This document shows, piece by piece, positions 37,260-49,085 of a stretch of 64,000 bases of DNA. A program made the position numbers and the translations under genes. A model generated the notes under the pieces. It was given only the letters and a program-made list of their open reading frames with translations. It had not been told where the DNA came from and did not search any database. This stretch comes from Acanthornis magna (taxonomy: Eukaryota; Chordata; Aves; Passeriformes; Acanthizidae), in assembly GCA_036785705.1 (NCBI GenBank), contig JAWUZG010000970.1:4498501-4562500 (forward strand), given 5' to 3'. The first letter of the stretch is position 1. Each line of letters begins with the position of its first letter.

Positions 37260-38949
37260 TAATACTAAATGTTGTAACAGAATTTATCATTAAAGTCACT
37301 TTTCGAGGACTGAGTATCAATGCATTTCAGCAGTTGCCTTTTCTCATAGAACAAATTATCTTGAAAAATGCAAAGTATTCTCCTCTTCCAGTAACAGATG
37401 GTCCTGCAACATTAGAGGAGTGACTCTTATCAATAACACTCTCAGCTACACAGGAAAAAAGAAAGCTTCCTGAGCTACAGTGTAAAGTATCATTTACTGC
37501 TACAAGGGAATGTCTGGAAATGCCAGAGCTCCTAGAGCATGCTGGCTTAAAACAGAAGATATAAGATCCTGGGGGGGCAATTCATGATGACTTTCCAACC
37601 TATGGAATGTTTCCATGGGGAGAAAGGGGGAAAGAAGGAATGTGATTGTGAGTTAAAAAGCAGTGTTGTAATCCGAAGCGGAGATAGGGTTTGGCTGGCG
37701 GTGGCTGATGACTTTACCCTTAGAGTGGCACAACTGGAGAAGCACTCCTGTGTTGCAGGGAATCCACCGAGGGTGCAGCTTGAGTGCAGGATAACAAAAA
37801 ACGCTGGAGAGGTAGCAAAGACTCTGATAAATGAAGAAACTGTTTTTTCCAGCTGCCCCCTAATGAAGGTGCTTGCAATTTCCTTCTAAAAAGGTGAAAA
37901 TGAGAGGAAGAGAAGGAGAAGAGGGCACTCTTTCCCATTAAAATCCTTCCTTAGGCTGCCAGCTACACACCCACACTCTACTGCCTATTTATGTGCCATG
38001 GCTGGGTGGCTTAAGAACGTGACACAGGAAACCCAGGGCCCTTACTTGCCTGTTGTTTGCATGGACTACCAAAGCGCTAACCTAACACATGCCTGCCTTT
38101 GCACTGACCCTTGCAGAAGACAGTAGTCACAGAGACCACAGCGTAAAAAATGTAATGTTAACACCAGTACCAGAAATATGATTATTATTAGTGAGATTGT
38201 GAGGTTTTACCCTCGCTTGTACTTCACACCCCAAAGACACTTCCTTTCCCTTTGAAGCAGGACCCCTTCCTCCTGTGCTGCTTACACAAACACATCCTTG
38301 CTTTAACACTGCTCACAGAAAAAAGGGAAAGAACTAAACACTGTCAAATTAGACAGAAAATGTGGGGGTTTTTCTTCTCATGGGAAAGGCCTAGTATTTT
38401 TCAACTAACCTAAATATATTCTATCAAGTATCCTAGTTATAGTTGAACATTATAGAAGAACCTAAAAGATTTTCTTACAAGCAGTTATTCTAAATTGAGT
38501 TTGCTCTCTTTTAAAATTGTATGCACAAGTGCGATCAGAATTATGGTATATAACTTTTCAATATTCCCACACTTGAAAAAAATCAAGTTCCTGTTAGCAT
38601 GCTCTCTCCTACCCCCATTTAACCTCTTTTTCTCTGACAGGCAGAAAAGCAGCATGGTGAAAGTTCTACAACTTTTCTTACATTTTGACACTTGTATTTC
38701 TTTTATGTTGTTAGTTTCAAAGCACACCTGTTTTTAGTAACCATCTCCAATAAAAATAGTGCTTGTGTCTAAGCTGAATTTGAAATGGAGGGCAGGCCAC
38801 CCATGGAAAGTCTCCTCTTGGTCTTATGAAAAATAAAAAATTCATGTTCTGGGTCTGCTCTAGGTTAGTTCTCCAGTTCTAAATGCACAACCCTGGGCTG
38901 AGCACAGCTGAAGCCTAATTTTAGGAACTGCAGCTCTTAGTTGCTTGAA

Positions 38950-39018
38950 CTTCCTATTTTATGGATGGAGACACTTGCGTCAGGATGAAATTTGCCATAA
39001 CCCACATGATAAGAAGAA
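38950..39018 (-). repeat. Possible MIR tail, minus strand
   Basis: CTATTTTATGGATGGAGACA, then CTTGCGTCAGGATGAAATTT, then GCCATAACCCACATGATAAG parallels the MIR reverse complement (CCATTTTACAGATGAGGAAAC, CTGAGGCACAGAGAG, TTGCCCAAGGTCACACAG). Divergence is high and the head is missing. Confidence 0.38.
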
Positions 39019-39341
39019 AAGCCACTGAAATTTGCTGTGACAGCTATTTGTTACATGTGCCATTATAAAAGGGAGTGGAAAGACCTACCTGGACAGGTAC
39101 TGAGCCTGCAACGTATTTAGCAAGCAAGAAGGTCTCAAATGATGTGGGAGTCTTTAGGATGAAAGAGATAGATGGGGCAAGGTGTGAAGAAGCACTTTCT
39201 TGTGATCAGCTAACACTTGCTGCTACTAGGAAAATCTCCATGCTGGCTAGAAGCAATAACCAACCTGGTGAGAGAAAGAGGTGCATAAACTTTTTAAAAT
39301 TTCTATTCTTCTGATAACACTAGTTTAAGCTCTTTCTAATT

Positions 39342-39372
39342 AAAAAAAAAAAAAAAACAAAAAAACAACAAC
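39342..39372 (+). repeat. A-rich tract
   Basis: A run of about 16 A followed by CAAAAAAACAACAACC. It could be a retrotransposon tail, but no element body is readable upstream and no target-site duplication was found by eye. Confidence 0.85.
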
Positions 39373-42300
39373 CAAGTTATTAGCCTTTGTTTAATAAAAT
39401 TTGGGGTTGATTTTTTGGGTTGAGTTTTTTTTTTTATTTGATAGTCCTTTGTTCACTTTGGGAGGTCAGTGCTGGGAAGACATCTAGCCGTGGCCAGCAA
39501 AAGCTACCAGCATGCTCATCAGTGGGAAATGTTAAAGACTGGGAACAGTTTTTTAATTCTTCTGACTGCACATGATGTAGGTTCTTTGCTCACAAGCCTG
39601 ACTCCTCCCTTGGACTACTCCCTTATTTCTTAAAATACTCTTTTTGCTAATACTGTCCTTTGTGCACCAGAAACTAATAAGAAATTGATGGGCATAATGA
39701 AGACCCAAGTTAGTTCACTTTTCATCTTGATAAAGGAATGGAGACCTTTCCATTCATAGGAGGCTGTCTTCTGATCTTTCCTGGTATCCAACACCAAAAG
39801 ATCTTCAGTTGTCTTCAAAACCAAAGGGGGGAGGCACCTTGTTACAGACCAGAATTAAATCCCTTAGCCTGAAGAGGAAAAATTCACATTATCCCCAGTC
39901 AGTTAGCTTCCAGCTGCACTTGTACCTAGAAATAAATGCACACAAACTGAGTTTACCAATTCCCCACATATGTGAATATCAGCCCACTTCCAGTCCAAAA
40001 CACATAAATTTGTTCCCTTTTAATTTATTGCCATATCATTGAAGGTAGCTGTTGTGAATCCTACTTTGAAGATTGCTCCCACTAGCAGTGCATACAGCCT
40101 TGAATCCTAACTCCGGGTTGAGTCAACAATACCAAGATGCCTAAAAACTAGAGGTCCCTTGATGGTTTTAGCTCATAGAACCCAGATGTACAGTTAAACC
40201 CTGGCAGCTATGAAGATTAAGACATCCCTGATTATATACAGTAAAAAGGGGTTTTTAAAAAATTCTTAAAGATAGTTGAGATTAATCTGTTACTGTCTGG
40301 AAGGTGCTCAGGTAGCTCTGAGGAGAAGCAGTCAAAATTTGCTTATTAAACACATTATACTAAGAATTAAATTTCTCTCGATCTGAAAAGAAGCAGCTTG
40401 GCTGAAATGTGGGATGTTGGAGACTCTTAAACTACATAGAGAAATTTCTCCATCTGTATTTTTTTCCTACATATTTAATCTAACTAATTTTGCTGTTGTC
40501 ATTGTGCTCAGATTGCACTTGGTAGTGTACATAGTAATTGAACTCATCAGTGGCATATACTGCATATATAGCTTTTCTTTTTCATCTGCCGTATACCAAC
40601 AGTACGCACATTTGTCTTAGATCTTAATCCAGTCAGAAGGGCAAGAAAATCTGTAAATATAAGTTTTAGTGTCCACAGTCCTGATGGCATGTATACCAAT
40701 ATATAAACTTGTGTTGTCCTTCCAAAACAAGACAGAGTTGATGCAATAAATGCAGTGTCAAAAAAAACCCCAACCCCTTTTCGGCCACTAGATATCTTCA
40801 GCCTAATAATGAAAAGTACTTAAAACTCTTTCAGTAGTGCTTCAGCAGTTGATGCACTTCTCTATCCTTAACTTAAGGATATGGCATCATATTTACTTTG
40901 GAATAACCCTTTCAGGTCCATGCCCTTGGTGAATGATGCAGTGCTAAACTGAACTGCTGCTGCAGCTGCTAAACAACTGCCTGGAAACAAAAAGAATAAA
41001 TGTTGATTTAATTGCAATCCTGTGTATCTAGTGTTGCCAGGCTCTCTCCCATGACATACAAAGTACACAGCTTTGGTCAACCCACTGAAGTGGTTTCCCC
41101 AGTTTCTCTGGCTGTGTTGAAGCCCTTGTTTGTTCACCTTTGCAGAACCAGTGCTGCTCTGCACCATAACAGGTCTTCTAAGACACTGATTATATGAGTT
41201 ATCGGGAGAATGGTGACAGGGAGGAATATGTGTGTAGGAAGATTATATTAAGGCACATGAAAAAAGTTGCTAAAAATCAGGAGGGGAAAAAAGGACAGAT
41301 GGATTTTTTAGCAAATACTGTTGCTTCACATCTCCTTGGCTCCATAAGGAAAAACATTTTCTACTAAAAATAGTAGCTGGACTGAAAAGGTACCAATCTA
41401 TATGAGGGTATAAAATGAAGTGAGAATTATTGAAAAAGACAACTCAAACTGTGTTTGCCAGGAAACAGCCAGCATATCATACCAGGAGGATGGGGGTTAA
41501 TCTGGTGGTAAATACAAGGTACATGCCTTGGGAAAAAGATTTGAACACCAGAATACCTAAATGATGAGGTGAAAATCTGGCAGCTGCATCTTCAACAACC
41601 TACTAAGCACAAAAATATTGGTGTAGTATTTCCATTTACTGCTTAGAGTTCTAGTTGGGGGATTTTTTGTAAACAACCCTCTTAAACCTTTCTACTCTCT
41701 TTCTGTTCCCAGGCCAGTTAAAGAACTGTCTTCTGGCCGGCAGGCTTCTGCCTGAAGAGGAGCTACGTGGGTAGATATACAAATAAGCAAGCACACACAC
41801 CAAACCAGGTAGATATGACATCTATTCATGCTATGGAGCTATGCATGTACGCTGTTCTTGTGACAACCTGAAGTGTCTACCTTTTATGCATTAATCTGTC
41901 GCCTTTGGCACTGGGACTGAGTTAAGTGTGGCTTTCTGTCAGTTGGGTACTTCTAAGTTGTGGCGAACAGGGTTTCAGGCCCAGAGAGGAGTCATACAAA
42001 TATTTGTAAGTATGCTAGATAGACCCAAATGATTAAGGGTAGAAACATATCTAAATACTTAAATAATTTCATTAGAATATGTGGACAGAGAAGCACTACC
42101 GATTAAGATGTTTTATTTTTTATATCACCTGTGGAAAGTCAAGGAGTTACTCTCAGGCATCAGGAGCAGCCGGGGCTCTGGCTGGGTACCATTCTGAAAA
42201 CAGTTTCCTTCAGGTCAAAATTTAGCCAATGAAATGGATAGTTCCTTGAACATACTTCCTCGAAAAGCCAAAACCTTTTCTAACATCTGTAGGGAGAGAA

Positions 42301-43285
42301 CCACACAGTTGCCCCAGAGCTAGCAATAGCTGCAATGGACAGGCATACAGGGGACTGGCAAGTGAATGTTATACATACTGCTGCCTGTGGTTATGAGAGA
42401 ATTAAAAGCATTTGCTGTGATGACATTTTCATTAACAAGTTTCCACTTTGCTCACAAGGGAATATAAACCAGTTGTCTTCACTGGAAGAATCACATCGCG
42501 CAATCAGGAAAACATTGGAAAGGAATAGACATAACATGGATGAATTTAATTTTAGAAAAGTTACATAAAGACTGTGGGATATTCATGGGAGAAGCTATTC
42601 AGATTCTTTCCTCTTCTTGAAAGGAAACATCTCCCTGTGGTGTAGGTTTAAGGCTCTGGAGTGGGCACACGTTTATTTCCAGATTCTTTAATGTAATTTA
42701 TACAACAGACTCAGAGAAGAAATGTAATTAGAGGCAGGCAGTGGTGGTGGAGAAGGCAGCAATGACCTGATGACAGATCCATTAGTGCCTGTCTGTGCCA
42801 CAGAGAGAGGCAAGCAAGGCACCAACTGGCACAAAGCTGATAACAGAGCAAGGGAAGTAAACAGTAGAACAAACCTGTGTACTGAGGGGGGAAGGATATC
42901 GAAAGCTTGATGACCTACGTCTTGAAGTGGAGGCATGTTAATATTATTGAAATAGCTGCTTTAAAAGAAGGTTTTCAATAGAAAAAAGCAGCAATCAGTT
43001 GTTAATCACAGATTCATTTTCATCTCCTTTCTCTAAGGATTTTCATAAACAAAAGAGACTCACTTTTAATTCCTTAGCAGAAGAATTCAATAATGTTAAT
43101 TTTCTTTGTCTAGAAGAAGACACTGAAAATAGATGCTTTAGCCCTTCCCACTTGCTCCAAAGCTACAGAGAGCAAGGAACATGACATGACTTACTAGAGC
43201 ATTCTGACTAATGCAAAGCTCCAAGGTGCGTTCACGAAGCTGCTTACTCTGGAGGTTGCATTAAAAAACCACTACCAACAACAAA

Positions 43286-43353
43286 ATATATATATATACA
43301 CATATATACATATATATACACATATATACACATACACATACACACATACATAC

Positions 43354-43401
<48 letters not shown>
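43286..43401. repeat. Long compound TA/CA microsatellite
   Basis: About 115 bases of TA, CATATA, CACATA and (CA)n, ending in (TA)n, the longest dinucleotide tract in the window. The TA parts can extrude as cruciforms. A minus-strand Tyr/Ile/Cys/Val-rich frame (43244-43516) is an artefact of this repeat. Confidence 0.97.
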
Positions 43402-44690
43402 GAGAAATCTGAGGGAGAGTTTTTTCCCTTGGGGGTGATCTGACTAAGAAATGACTAAGAGCTCTAAATGAGAAATTATAGTAAGCAAAAGAGCATCTTG
43501 GGGTATCTGCAAGCAACTGGCATAAGTGTAAATTTTAGTTAGACTGATGACTAACACGCACATCACTAAGCACTTTGTATGGCATGGCTTTTCAGGTCAA
43601 CTCGTGCTGTGTAGGCTCACACTGGAAATCTCCATGAAGACTACAATGGTAAAGAAGGATGTGCAGGTGGGGGAAGCAATAAAAGTTCAGGAATAGAATG
43701 ATAGGGAGTAATGGTAATAAAAATCTAATTGGGTTGTATGATACATTACTGTCCTAGAGAGGCAAGAAGTTCACATACTCTGAAAGGATAGCAGACTTCA
43801 ATAAAATTCAGACCTCTCACAGGATATGGCAGATAATACAAGGTGTGCTCATGTTTCAGGCTGTTCTGTTTGATCTATGAATCTGAAGGGATGGCTTGTG
43901 CTAAGGCAATTGTCCTCATGGTTTATATGAGTTTAGTACCAAACTATACATGCTTTTAGTTATGGATTTATCATAGCATTTTTTCATTCATCTCAACCAA
44001 ACTAATAGGATGTGTAATACACATGGTTGCTTGTTTATAGGGTGTTTAAACCTAACACAACAGGGAAATGCAGACTATCATTTCAATTGTTTACAACCAA
44101 GACTGACTGTGAAACAAGAACACAGATCCCCAGCTTTTTCTCATGGCATACTTCTGTGCAGGAAGATGCATTAGAAAGGAAACATTATTTTCCTGACTCG
44201 TTCATTGTTATTGGAACTCTGTTTCATATGTACATTTATTTTGAAAGGACCAGATCTAGGTTTTACAAAACAGTGCAAAACATTGCCTAAAGCTGAGCTT
44301 GTAAACAAAATTACATAGAACTTCAAATAGCACTTTAAGAACTCCACTGGCTAGTTGAATGAGGACAATTGTTGTTTATTATTATTATTACTATTAATGA
44401 TGATGATGATGATGATGATGTACTCGCTGCTTCCTGCAGAGATGGCAAAGGTACCACTCAAGACATGAGTCTGAGGAGTCCCAAAAAAATTCAGACTGAG
44501 CAAAGTGGGTTCCTTCCTGCAACTTATTCCTAATCTATCACATCTCATCAATGTCCCTGTGCAATTATTAGTACACGAACTCATCATCTGTGCCAAGCAT
44601 GAAATTGGCACAACTGACTATGATGTCTCACATTTGCATTTCTCCTTCATTTCTAAGCCTACTTAAAGTGTTCCTTTTATTGAGGGATGG
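43402..44690. other. Gene-free DNA with trinucleotide tract
   Basis: No gene recognised; the plus frame 44027-44290 (87 codons) has no known domain. Contains the TTA/TGA repeat described separately. Confidence 0.5.
44375..44420. repeat. TTA then TGA trinucleotide repeat
   Basis: (TTA)n, a short ACTATTAA interruption, then (TGA)8 or so. Read directly. It yields Ile/Asn runs in a spurious minus-strand frame. Confidence 0.95.
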
Positions 44691-44776
44691 AAGTAATGAG
44701 TATGTTTTAAAGGATAGCCTCAACTAACCCCTTAAGTAATGAGCATGTTTTGAAAGATAGCCTCAACTAACCCCTG
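44691..44776 (+). repeat. 43-bp tandem duplication
   Basis: Two adjacent copies of a 43-base unit beginning AAGTAATGAG and ending ACTAACCCCT. They differ at about three positions (for example TATGTTTTAAAGGATAG versus CATGTTTTGAAAGATAG), so the duplication is not brand new. No family recognised. Confidence 0.92.
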
Positions 44777-44872
44777 TAGAACAGCAGGAGTCAGGACTGA
44801 GAATCAGGCAAAAAATATCCATCGCTATGTCTAAGTGAGCAAAGAAAAGTTAATCAGCTAGACTGAAGAAGC

Positions 44873-44965
44873 CCCTGTGGTCTAAAACCACACAGCTCAG
44901 GACTCAGGATCAGGAGACCTAATATGCGGAGCTGTAATTCTTACTTTGACCATGCTGTTGAACAG
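44873..44965 (+). repeat. MIR-type SINE head
   Basis: TGTGGTCTAAAACCACACAG, CTCAGGACTCAGGATCAGGA, GACCTAATATGCGGAGCTGT, AATTCTTACTTTGACCATGC follows the tRNA-derived head and core start of amniote MIR (GTGGTCTAGTGGTTAGAGCA, GGGAGTCAGGAGACCTGGGT, CCCGGCTCTGCCACTGAC, TTGCTGTGTGACC). The B box is degenerate. The tail is not clearly present downstream. Confidence 0.6.
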
Positions 44966-46035
44966 GAGAGCAGTAGCTGAGGACTCTCAGTCATGTCATT
45001 TGGTAAAAACAACAGCAGGAAAACGAACCCCCTTCCTTAGACAGGATAAATATTATTTTCTCATTTATTGGTGAAAAATGTTGGATGTTTTTTGTAAGCA
45101 TTCAGATTCCAGTGGAAGGACTTCTTTAAGTGGCAAAGTGTTGAAATGCTTCATCCATACAGAAGAAATTAGCTTTTCACCAGGGATGATAATCCTTCCA
45201 TTCACTCCCCATTGTCTCTTGTCTATTTATATTATAAACTCTTAAAGAACAGGGACTACTCTTTCCCACATATGTATGCAACATCCTTCAGTGTGTTTCA
45301 AATGGCACCTCCAATTCTAAATACAACCAAGAAACAGGAAATTTAAGAACTTCTCTGCAGATGCAAATGATTACTAAGGCCAGTCAGGGACAGAATGAAA
45401 AACATAAATAAGGATTTTCCACTCTCATTTAATTCACTAATTCATACACTTTTGAAGGAAAGGAGCAAGATGTCTTTTGGCACTACGGCTTTGAGCATAT
45501 TCTTTAATCTCCACATTTTAAAAAAACATTTTGACAAAGCTCAACCAAGAAAATAAAAATGAAACCTGTAAAATTTTTTCAAGTTTGTGGACACTGTGAG
45601 CCTACTAAATGGCTGTTGAAATTACTGTAAATCTCTCTATTGACTTCTGTGAACCCTCAGCAAGAACCTTTATGAACTCAAAGCCAGAGAGAGACAGGGA
45701 ATTTGGGGGGAACCTTTTTGTTACACGTATCTCACTCTGCCCTGGGATTCAGTTTCTGCACATAGACAAAAGAGGGTTCAAGACAAAATAGAAGGGAAGC
45801 TCCCTCCCATCACTTTATTTTAACAGTCAGAGGAATCTTAGAAACATTCTTGTATGAAATAAATCCTATCCTCACTTACACCCATGCAAATGAAAGCAGC
45901 ATTTGGCTGCAAGACAAGTGTATTTCTTAACTATTTTGAGTGCCATATGCTATATGAGTGCCATATGTTAGCATTTCTTAACTATATATAGACATATCAA
46001 ATGGTATGCCGAGTTAAGGGAGAGAGCACTGCCCT
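44966..46035. other. Gene-free unannotated DNA
   Basis: No gene. Interleaved short direct repeats at about 45921-45986 (TTTCTTAACTAT twice, GAGTGCCATATG twice) suggest local slippage duplication. CTCTATTGACTTCTGTGAAC near 45636 weakly resembles an old amniote repeat motif. Confidence 0.5.
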
Positions 46036-46145
46036 GATCTCCCCTTCAACCCTCCTCAGATCTCTCCTCTCCCCCTCCCTTTTCTTTTCTCTTTCTTCTG
46101 CACTCCTCTCTGCCTACACTCAGCTTCCTTCATCACGCTTCCTAC
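46036..46145. repeat. Polypyrimidine-rich tract
   Basis: Mostly C and T on the plus strand (for example CTCTCCTCTCCCCCTCCCTT). It directly precedes the A/C tract. Confidence 0.85.
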
Positions 46146-46158
46146 AATTTTTTATTTT

Positions 46159-46340
46159 AAAAAAACCCAAAAAACCCACAAAACCAAACCAAAAAAACCC
46201 AACCCCCCCAAATTTAAAAAAAAACAGAAAGAACCAAAAACAAACAAAACCAAAAAAGACAAATAAAAAACAAGCAAAAACCAAGCAAACAAAAAATAAA
46301 CCAAAAAAACCAAACAAAAAAAACCCACCAAACCCCCAGT
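46159..46340. repeat. Strand-asymmetric A/C low-complexity tract
   Basis: About 180 bases almost entirely A and C on the plus strand, with CC or CCC groups every 5-12 bases separated by A runs. The complementary strand therefore has spaced G-runs in T. It is not a clean tandem repeat. Overlapping Lys/Pro/Asn-rich plus and Phe/Gly-rich minus frames (46001-46384, 46120-46497) are low-complexity artefacts. Confidence 0.95.
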
Positions 46341-46357
46341 ATTTTGTATTTCTATCA

Positions 46358-46444
46358 AACCTCCTCCTCCCCCCCGCCATCTGACATCTGGTTCTATTCT
46401 CCCCCCTCCCTTCCTCCATTATTCTCCCCCCTCCCTTCTTCCAT
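46358..46444. repeat. C/T-rich tract with 25-bp tandem duplication
   Basis: Two neighbouring copies of a 25-base unit starting ATTCTCCCCCCTCCCTT at 46396 and 46421, differing by one or two bases, after a CCTCCTCCTCCCCCC stretch. The plus frame 46344-46838 (164 codons), the longest in the window, starts inside this tract and is Ser/Pro-rich by composition. Confidence 0.9.
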
Positions 46445-47643
46445 AAGGAATACAACATGGGTTCCCATTTTGGTAATGCTAGGGGGATGCCCGTCATCTG
46501 TGGTAAGGGCAGTAGCTAAGGGGGAGGTACAATCAGCGATCCCACAACCCTCCATCCCATCATCTCAACCTCAACTCTCCTCTCGCTCCCTCCTCCCTGC
46601 CATGCTTCATGTCTTCAGGACCTCTAGATTTTTTCCCTTTTTTAAGAAGTTGTCTGGAAGCACCTGCTTAAATTCCAGGGCTGGTTCAGCAGGTATTTTT
46701 CTCCGGGCTACCATATTACATTTTATTTTAAACCTCCTTTATTTCTTTCCCTTTCCCTTTCTTGAGCAGCACCAGCTTTTCCCTTTCAAAACACGAGTGG
46801 GACAGCCTGACTCTGGCATAAAAACACTTAAGGTTTGAGCTGTATGCTGCAGGTTAGACAGCTGCTACCACATAGCTGTGTGGCCTGGCACTCCCCAAAA
46901 GAAGAGAGAAACCACCTCTAAGGGTATCTCCCTGGCTTCTAGTCTGTATCACCCTTCTGCACAGTCTGGCAATCACAAAGGTAGCAGAGAGATATTTTCT
47001 CTTCCAGAAAAGCACATGGTATAAAGTAGAAGTTAACAGGCAGTGTCCAGAGATTGACACAACACACTACATAGAAACACACCCAAGCAAAAGCAGTGAA
47101 GGAGGAACCTGCACCTGAGAAGGACCTCAGAAAAAAACCCATAACATCTGCCTAACTGCAAAGAAAAGAACTGAGATTTTTCATCAGGCTGCAGTTTAAC
47201 ATAAGCTCACCTATTTCTGCTGTTCCTTTCTTTTCAATTTGGTTGTGGTAATTTATAATGGGAAATATTTTGATTGCTGCAGTGGAACAAACACTTGAAA
47301 ATGTTTATTCCTTGTAATCCAGAACTCCACAAATCTATCCTTGGAAGTAGTGTGGTGAAAAAGGAAATAAATGTTTACAACAGAAGGGAAAAGCCAGGCC
47401 CACCATGTTACAAATGTCCCTTCACAGCCCATAACAAGTAAAGCAGAGAATGACAAGTATCCCAAGAAAGGAATATTAAGGCAGGGTAAAATTCAACTCT
47501 GTACACACAATCAGCACAAAACTATTTCTGAATTTATTCTTTTCCTAGCATAGGTCGAGATCAGTGGGATTCAGGGTGTACATAGGCTTTTTTACCACGT
47601 GGGTATAGATGTCCCTGTTTCTACATGAAATATTTGCAGACTG
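46445..47643. other. Gene-free unannotated DNA
   Basis: No gene or known repeat recognised; C/T-rich on the plus strand for the first 300 bases, then ordinary. Confidence 0.5.
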
Positions 47644-47714
47644 CTGGTGCCCTCCAGAACCTCTCAGGGCAAATGTGAGCCCACCTAAACAGGCTGAAGC
47701 AGTAGCTCTGCTCC
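47644..47714 (+). repeat. Dispersed duplicate segment, copy A
   Basis: CTGGTGCCCTCCAGAACCTC, TCAGGGCAAATGTGAGCCCA, CCTAAACAGGCTGAAGCAGT, AGCTCTGCTCC. It matches 49007-49085 in the same orientation with a few substitutions and one 8-base gap. The 26-base core TGTGAGCCCACCTAAACAGG plus CTGAAG is identical. Flanks do not match. No family recognised. Confidence 0.92.
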
Positions 47715-49006
47715 AGCACTCTAACCCAGCTCTTTGATGCCACCAGAGCCCTCCTTCCCCCTCAGGAGCTGGAGCCCACGATGAATAAAATGTCCTTTAT
47801 ACGCAGCAGCTCTGGGAAGAGGGAAACACCACAAAATATTGGAACCCAAATTGAATTGGTCTGTCTTCAACTGACCCCAATGATTTGTATAACACACCAT
47901 AGAGCAAGAGCACTCACCTGAATATCACATTCTCTTGATGTTTAACTTCAAGTCATACCTTTTGAGGAATTATATCACGTTACTTGTAACTCATGTATTT
48001 TTCAAAAATACATGCCTTATAATTATAATGCCTTATAATTATAATCCAACAGTGCCATCCACTGCTTCTCCCAATAAACTTTGCTTACAGTTTCTTCCTG
48101 AAGTTGTCTTTCATAAGTCATGGCACTATAACTGAACAATTTGACTGTGTATACATACAGAGCATATATGAATGTGTGGCCAGATGTGGGGATAAAAAAC
48201 TTAAAGAGCAAAATCAAAATTGTAATCTGGTGATGTTCACAAGGGATTGCCAGAACTGTCAAACAAAACCTTTCTGGGCTGTAGATAACACCACATTTCA
48301 TAGTCAGAAAAACCACGCTCCAAAGTCATATGGAGAAAGCTGTGTGCGTAATTGTATAATACTTCTTGAATTCAATCCAATAAAATAATGCCTTTCAACT
48401 CAACCTTCCCCCAAATATAATCATTGAGCCTAAGGGAACAGAACATCCTATGCTGTGAAGTATCAAGTAATTCCTGCAGACTCTTTGGGATTGCTGCTTT
48501 GGCTGACAGCGGCCATCATCCCAAAGAACCATAACCTCAACAATGCAATTTTCTGATATGTCCTGTGATGGTTGGGCCTCCAGATCTATTGAATCATATG
48601 ATTATTGATAAAGATCCATCGAAGATTTGGCAAGCATGTTCCCAGGACACCATTAATGGCACTGCCTTCCCAGCAGGAAACTATAAAAACATAGCTTGAA
48701 TTCAATCAAAGCATTGCTATTTTCTCCTATTTTGTATGTGCCTTCATGTCATATATCAGATGCTGTACATTCATGTATACATACAGATACTCATATACGT
48801 GGGTAAATATGGAAGTACCCACACAAACACCAACTGCATATTCTTCCACAGACACCTAAAATAATACAAAGTAGCGTTTAGGTGTACATATCTGAAAATA
48901 GTTCTTAAAATTTTGCTTCCAGCTCTGTATTTGGGGGCACTAGTTAATATCTTCTACTTTTGTCAAACCAACACAAACAAAAAATGTACATAAATGGCCA
49001 ACTGAA
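47715..49006. other. Gene-free DNA between duplicate copies
   Basis: 1.3 kb with no recognised gene. It includes a 16-base tandem duplication at 48014-48045. Opposite-strand frames at 48023-48388 overlap and show no domain. Confidence 0.5.
48014..48045 (+). repeat. 16-bp tandem duplication
   Basis: GCCTTATAATTATAAT occurs twice with no gap and no mismatch, so it is probably recent slippage. Confidence 0.95.
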
Positions 49007-49085
49007 CTGGTGCCCTCCAGGACCTCTCAACTCCTGATGGCAGATGTGAGCCCACCTAAACAGGCTGAAGCGATAACTCTGCTCC
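49007..49085 (+). repeat. Dispersed duplicate segment, copy B
   Basis: CTGGTGCCCTCCAGGACCTC, TCAACTCCTGATGGCAGATG, TGAGCCCACCTAAACAGGCT, GAAGCGATAACTCTGCTCC. Partner of 47644-47714; this copy has about 8 extra bases (around ACTCCTGATG). Confidence 0.92.

Larger units (their letters stand above)
37260..43285. other. Gene-free unannotated DNA
   Basis: 6 kb with no recognised gene. It includes a possible MIR tail at 38950-39018, an A-rich tract at 39342-39372 and a T run near 39427. Open frames reach 101 codons (37584-37889) with no recognisable motif. Confidence 0.5.

Noticed and set aside
43244..43516. Tyr/Ile/Cys/Val-repeat peptide on the minus strand
   Set aside because: Translation of the TA/CA microsatellite.
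46001..46497. Lys/Pro/Asn-rich plus frame and Phe/Gly-rich minus frame
   Set aside because: Translation of the A/C low-complexity tract.
46344..46838. Longest open frame (164 codons, plus)
   Set aside because: It begins in a C/T-rich tract, is Ser/Pro/Phe-rich by composition and has no domain.
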